A stretch of 8,923 nucleotides of DNA from 2-01-FULL-49-17 sp035549275 (lineage in GTDB: Bacteria; Patescibacteriota; Minisyncoccia; 2-02-FULL-40-12; GWA2-44-9), in the NCBI GenBank assembly GCA_035549275.1, contig DASZRH010000017.1:1-8923 (forward strand). The letters run 5' to 3'. Under the pieces are notes generated by a model. That model had not been told where the DNA came from, did not search any database, and saw nothing but the letters and a program-made list of their open reading frames with translations. Position 1 is the first letter of the stretch; each line of letters starts with the position of its first letter. This document shows positions 5,343-8,923 of this stretch, one piece after another. The position numbers and the translations under genes are program-made.

Positions 5343-5739
5343 TATGGTGAAATATGTTTCCCGGGCGAGGGGAGTGTGGCGAATTTTTATCAGTGCCCTC
5401 TTGGGATTATTTTTCATTGCGGCGGTGCCAGCACTCGGCTACGAAGTCTCAAACGATGCGTCGCGATCGTCTTCTCTCGTTCCGGAAATTAATTTAAAAA
5501 ATATTTTTTCGGAAATTAATTTTATTCATAATCTAACGCCGCTGATCAAAAAGGTTTATATTGGCGGCGTTTCGCCAAGCGCCGGTGACCTGGCCAAGCT
5601 CTCAAGTGTTTCGCTCGACGATATCCATGGGGGCCAGTTCGGATTCACGGGCCTGGTGCTGGGAGTCCTGAAAGGGGTAGTAGGAGCCGTGTCCGAAGTC
5701 TTTCGTGCGGCTACGGGCCTTATAGGAGGTCAGTCGTAG
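5335..5739 (+). CDS. Small exported protein of unknown function (134 aa)
   Basis: I do not recognise a family. The ATG at 5335 overlaps the end of the NDH-2 gene by 8 bp; ATG 5344 (Met4) is an equally plausible start. A basic start followed by a hydrophobic core (about 16-32, RIFISALLGLFFIAAVPALG) looks like a signal peptide with a cut near Ala-Leu-Gly/Tyr (35/36), or an N-terminal anchor. No lipobox cysteine is present, and the mature part has no cysteine at all. The rest has two similar Glu-Ile-Asn segments (51-53 and 60-62) and a glycine-rich, hydrophobic, probably amphipathic C-terminal stretch (about 99-132) that could associate with the membrane. It is the last gene of the gltX cluster, so it is likely co-transcribed with the M23 peptidase and NDH-2. 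An envelope role is inferred from location only. Confidence 0.75.
   Translation: MTNMVKYVSRARGVWRIFISALLGLFFIAAVPALGYEVSNDASRSSSLVPEINLKNIFSEINFIHNLTPLIKKVYIGGVSPSAGDLAKLSSVSLDDIHGGQFGFTGLVLGVLKGVVGAVSEVFRAATGLIGGQS
5483..5522. repeat. 13-bp direct repeat flanking an AT palindrome
   Basis: CGGAAATTAATTT occurs at 5483-5495 and 5510-5522, 27 bp (nine codons) apart. Between them lies the perfect palindrome AAAAAATATTTTTT (5496-5509). In the protein this gives the repeated Glu-Ile-Asn. It may be a small in-frame duplication. Confidence 0.7.
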
Positions 5740-5785
5740 CAGTTTATATTGGAATAAGGCGAAGATATTAATTGTTCCGATCGGG

Positions 5786-5850
5786 CCGTTTTAAAAGGAT
5801 TATACGTCGCATAATCTACATTGTGCGACTAGATACGTATTTCCGAACGG
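5786..5850 (+). other. Nested 65-nt stem-loop, candidate structured RNA or 3' end element
   Basis: Four collinear helices close on one tetraloop: CCGTT/AACGG (5786-5790 with 5846-5850), GGA/TCC (5797-5799 with 5842-5844), ATACGT/ACGTAT (5802-5807 with 5835-5840), and CGCATAAT/ATTGTGCG (5808-5815 with 5820-5827, one G-U pair), with loop CTAC. The inner stem can instead extend by GT/AC at the cost of the third helix. It does not match a tRNA, tmRNA, SRP RNA or riboswitch that I recognise. It may be the 3' end structure of the gltX operon or an independent RNA. The strand is assigned by context. Confidence 0.45.
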
Positions 5851-5998
5851 GTCTCCCCTTGGATATTTTTGAATAAAAATAATTTTTCATTTAATAAATT
5901 ATTTTCTTATCAGATACTATTCCCTTGCAGGGTGTCAATCCTCTCCCTGATTTCTATTTATTTTAATTTAATTCTCTCTTTGGCCGGTCGGCTCGTTT

Positions 5999-6026
5999 TT
6001 GCCTTTTTCTTCTTTTCAGCTATCAT
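5999..6026 (+). promoter_or_regulatory. Promoter of the exonuclease gene, likely leaderless
   Basis: TTGCCT (5999-6004) and TATCAT (6021-6026) are separated by 16 bp. The -10 ends exactly 6 nt before the ATG at 6033, the same spacing as for gltX, so transcription probably begins at the start codon. Confidence 0.5.
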
Positions 6027-6032
6027 AGGGCT

Positions 6033-6716
6033 ATGCCTAAACTTATTTTTGATATTGAAACTACTGGGGTCGATTTTGATGAATTGGATGGTACTTCTCA
6101 AGAACTGCTGCTGAAAGAACTTGAGACCGACGAGGAACGGCAAGCTGTCCGCGACGGCTTGGGTCTCTCGCCGCTTACCGGCCGCATCGTCGCGATCGGT
6201 GTTTTGAATCCTGACACCGGAAAAGGCTGCTTGTACTACCAGCGCCAGAATGACGAACAGGAAGAAACGATAGATACGATTACCTATCTGCCGTGCGCCG
6301 ATGAAGCGGAAATTTTAAATAAATTTTGGGAAGCTGCCGCCAAGTATGACCAGCTGATTACGTTCAACGGCCACTCGTTCGATTGTCCGTACGTGATGAT
6401 CCGCTCGGCTGTGCTCAAAATCAAGCCGCCGCTGAATTTAATGGGTTACCGGTTCGGCGACCGCCCACATCTTGATTTGTACGACAAGCTTTGCAACTAC
6501 GGTGCTGTTCGCTTCAAACGCTCATTGCACCTCTGGTGCCAGGCCTTCGGCATTGAAAGCCCGAAGGGCGATGGGACTTCGGGGGCTGATGTTGATCGCC
6601 TCTTCAAAAAAAAGAAGTGCCGCGACGTCGCAATTTATTGCGCAGGTGATCTGAAAGCTACGGCGAAGCTCTATCAATACTGGCTTGACTATTTCCCGCC
6701 TTCAAGTTCGAGGTAG
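6033..6716 (+). CDS. Stand-alone DEDDy 3'-5' exonuclease (RNase H-like fold)
   Basis: A 227-residue predicted single-strand 3'-5' exonuclease, similar to the exonuclease domain of family B polymerases and to YprB-like RNase H-fold proteins. Exo I is Phe-Asp-Ile-Glu-Thr-Thr-Gly with Asp7 and Glu9. Exo II is Phe-Asn-Gly-His-Ser-Phe-Asp (111-117) with Asp117. His-Leu-Asp-Leu-Tyr-Asp (146-151) follows, and Exo III is Tyr202-x3-Asp206, so all DEDDy residues are present. There is an acidic insert at about 17-42 between the first strand and Arg-Ile-Val-Ala-Ile-Gly, and a Lys run at 192-195. No polymerase domain is attached, so the role is probably DNA repair, proofreading in trans, or RNA trimming. 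The start is fixed by the -10 box and by the motif beginning at residue 5. No Shine-Dalgarno sequence. It ends in a TAG-TGA pair. Confidence 0.88.
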   Translation: MPKLIFDIETTGVDFDELDGTSQELLLKELETDEERQAVRDGLGLSPLTGRIVAIGVLNPDTGKGCLYYQRQNDEQEETIDTITYLPCADEAEILNKFWEAAAKYDQLITFNGHSFDCPYVMIRSAVLKIKPPLNLMGYRFGDRPHLDLYDKLCNYGAVRFKRSLHLWCQAFGIESPKGDGTSGADVDRLFKKKKCRDVAIYCAGDLKATAKLYQYWLDYFPPSSSR

Positions 6717-6723
6717 TGAAACC

Positions 6724-6751
6724 TTGATTTTTCTGAAATATCTGGTATATT
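6724..6751 (+). promoter_or_regulatory. Promoter of the small zinc-ribbon membrane protein
   Basis: TTGATT (6724-6729), 16-bp spacer, TATATT (6746-6751), with TG at 6743-6744 giving an extended -10. The predicted start near 6758 lies between a TTG at 6750 and the ATG at 6765, which decides for the ATG start with a leader of about 7 nt. Confidence 0.6.
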
Positions 6752-6764
6752 GTGGCAAGTACCT

Positions 6765-7064
6765 ATGACACGCAGAGAAAAACGGCGGAGCGATCGATCT
6801 CTGGTTGCTTCGATTCTTATCATGATTCTCCTGATTGCTGCCGCGTTCACATTCGGCAGCGGCCACCTTATATGGGGCGCGGTTCTGGCCTTTGTTACTG
6901 CGCTAATGTTTTACTTCCAGCTCCGCCGCTGTCCATACTGCGGTAGCTGGTGGACTGCCGTCTATCGAGGTCCTTCGACGGTTACTGACCATCAGATGCA
7001 CTATCGCTACTGCGGTACCTGCCACAAGCTCAAGTGGCTCGATGGAACGGAAAACCCCCGCTGA
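6765..7064 (+). CDS. Small two-helix membrane protein with C-terminal zinc ribbon (99 aa)
   Basis: I do not recognise a named family. From ATG 6765 it has 99 residues: a very basic start (Arg and Lys at 3-8), two hydrophobic helices (about 13-31 and 35-52) joined by a tight Gly-Ser-Gly-His turn, then Cys56-Pro-Tyr-Cys59 and Cys83-Gly-Thr-Cys86. This pair of Cys-x2-Cys knuckles 23 residues apart is a typical zinc ribbon. The basic N-terminus suggests that it and the ribbon both face the cytoplasm. The frame stays open upstream to a TTG at 6750, but the promoter makes that start unlikely. It has its own promoter, and its stop codon sits in the loop of the terminator hairpin. Function unknown. 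Confidence 0.75.
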   Translation: MTRREKRRSDRSLVASILIMILLIAAAFTFGSGHLIWGAVLAFVTALMFYFQLRRCPYCGSWWTAVYRGPSTVTDHQMHYRYCGTCHKLKWLDGTENPR

Positions 7065-7075
7065 CGCGGGGGTTT
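7052..7075. terminator. Bidirectional terminator between the zinc-ribbon gene and typA
   Basis: AAACCCCCGC (7052-7061) and GCGGGGGTTT (7066-7075) form a perfect 10-bp stem with loop TGAC. On the minus strand the stem ends in TTTT, 12 bp after the typA stop. On the plus strand it is followed by AAACTTTGTTT, a weaker tail. The TGA stop of the plus-strand gene (7062-7064) is inside the loop, so both converging genes share the element. Confidence 0.85.
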
Positions 7076-7087
7076 AAACTTTGTTTG

Positions 7088-8875
<1,788 letters not shown>

Positions 8876-8904
8876 ATATCAAAATAAGGCAAAGAAAAAG
8901 CGCG

Positions 8905-8910
8905 AGTATA
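8905..8910 (-). promoter_or_regulatory. Likely -10 box of typA
   Basis: TATACT on the minus strand (8910-8905). The start would be near 8898, leaving a pyrimidine-rich leader of about 22 nt without a Shine-Dalgarno sequence. The -35 would fall outside the window. Confidence 0.4.
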
Positions 8911-8923
8911 CTGGTCCCCCGGT

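Larger units (their letters stand above)
5740..6032. other. AT-rich intergenic region without a credible gene
   Basis: 293 bp between the small exported protein and the exonuclease. It holds the 65-nt stem-loop listed separately. It also has an AT-only inverted repeat (AAAATAATTT at 5876-5885 with AAATTATTTT at 5896-5905) and short alternative pairings around CCCTTGCAGGG (5922-5932) with CCCTG (5945-5949). A pyrimidine-rich stretch leads into the next promoter. The operon may terminate at the stem-loop plus the T-run at 5865-5870, but that is not a clean intrinsic terminator. An 81-codon frame starting at 5869 is just translated T-rich sequence overlapping the exonuclease. Confidence 0.6.

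Noticed and set aside
5723..5730. TAGGAGGT, a perfect Shine-Dalgarno-like string.
   Set aside because: No ATG, GTG or TTG follows at a usable distance. It is inside the coding sequence of the small exported protein (Ile-Gly-Gly).
5922..5949. Alternative pairings of CCCTTGCAGGG and CCCTG that suggest an attenuator.
   Set aside because: Stems are only 4-5 bp, there is no leader peptide or T-run, and the exonuclease promoter lies downstream.
5869..6114. An 81-codon hydrophobic frame that could be a membrane peptide.
   Set aside because: It arises from T-rich intergenic DNA and runs 80 bases into the exonuclease gene in another frame, with no start signal.
6750..6764. A TTG start that would add five residues to the zinc-ribbon protein.
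   Set aside because: It lies at the end of the predicted -10 box, upstream of the expected transcription start; ATG 6765 fits better.

Overview
The window looks like chromosome from a small-genome bacterium, most likely a member of the Patescibacteria (Candidate Phyla Radiation). This is an inference from gene content and style. There is a PriA-like protein whose helicase motifs have decayed, genes are tightly packed, no gene has a convincing Shine-Dalgarno sequence, several start codons sit at the predicted transcription start, and there is a CPR-like EnvC-type M23 peptidase. Base composition is balanced, about half GC by eye. There are no tRNA or rRNA genes, CRISPR arrays, phage genes or insertion sequences.

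Layout. At the left edge (1-956, minus strand) lies the N-terminal part of the priA-like gene. Before it in the same direction is a cysteine-rich 111-residue orphan (1346-1011) with its own promoter and a terminator directly after its stop. A divergent promoter region (1347-1437) separates it from a plus-strand cluster: gltX (glutamyl-tRNA synthetase), a secreted coiled-coil M23 peptidase, a type II NADH dehydrogenase-like flavoprotein, and a small signal-peptide protein of unknown function. Gaps in this cluster are 8 bp, 3 bp and an 8-bp overlap, so it is probably one operon. A 293-bp AT-rich intergenic stretch follows and contains a nested 65-nt stem-loop. Then come a stand-alone DEDDy 3'-5' exonuclease and a small two-helix membrane protein with a zinc ribbon, each with its own promoter. 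A shared terminator hairpin separates these from the converging typA/bipA gene (8875-7088, minus strand), whose -10 box lies near the right edge.

How the genes work together. Most are housekeeping: translation (gltX, typA), cell-wall remodelling (M23), redox (NDH-2), and replication or repair (priA-like, exonuclease). I see no defence or mobile system. The least expected signal is a set of five perfect hairpins with arms of 11-16 bp and loops of 0-4 nt, all inside coding regions and all keeping the reading frame. One of them in gltX lies where the family normally has the conserved Asp-Gly-x-Pro-Thr-Tyr segment, which is changed here. A second theme is likely leaderless transcription: two -10 boxes lie exactly 6 nt upstream of the ATG.
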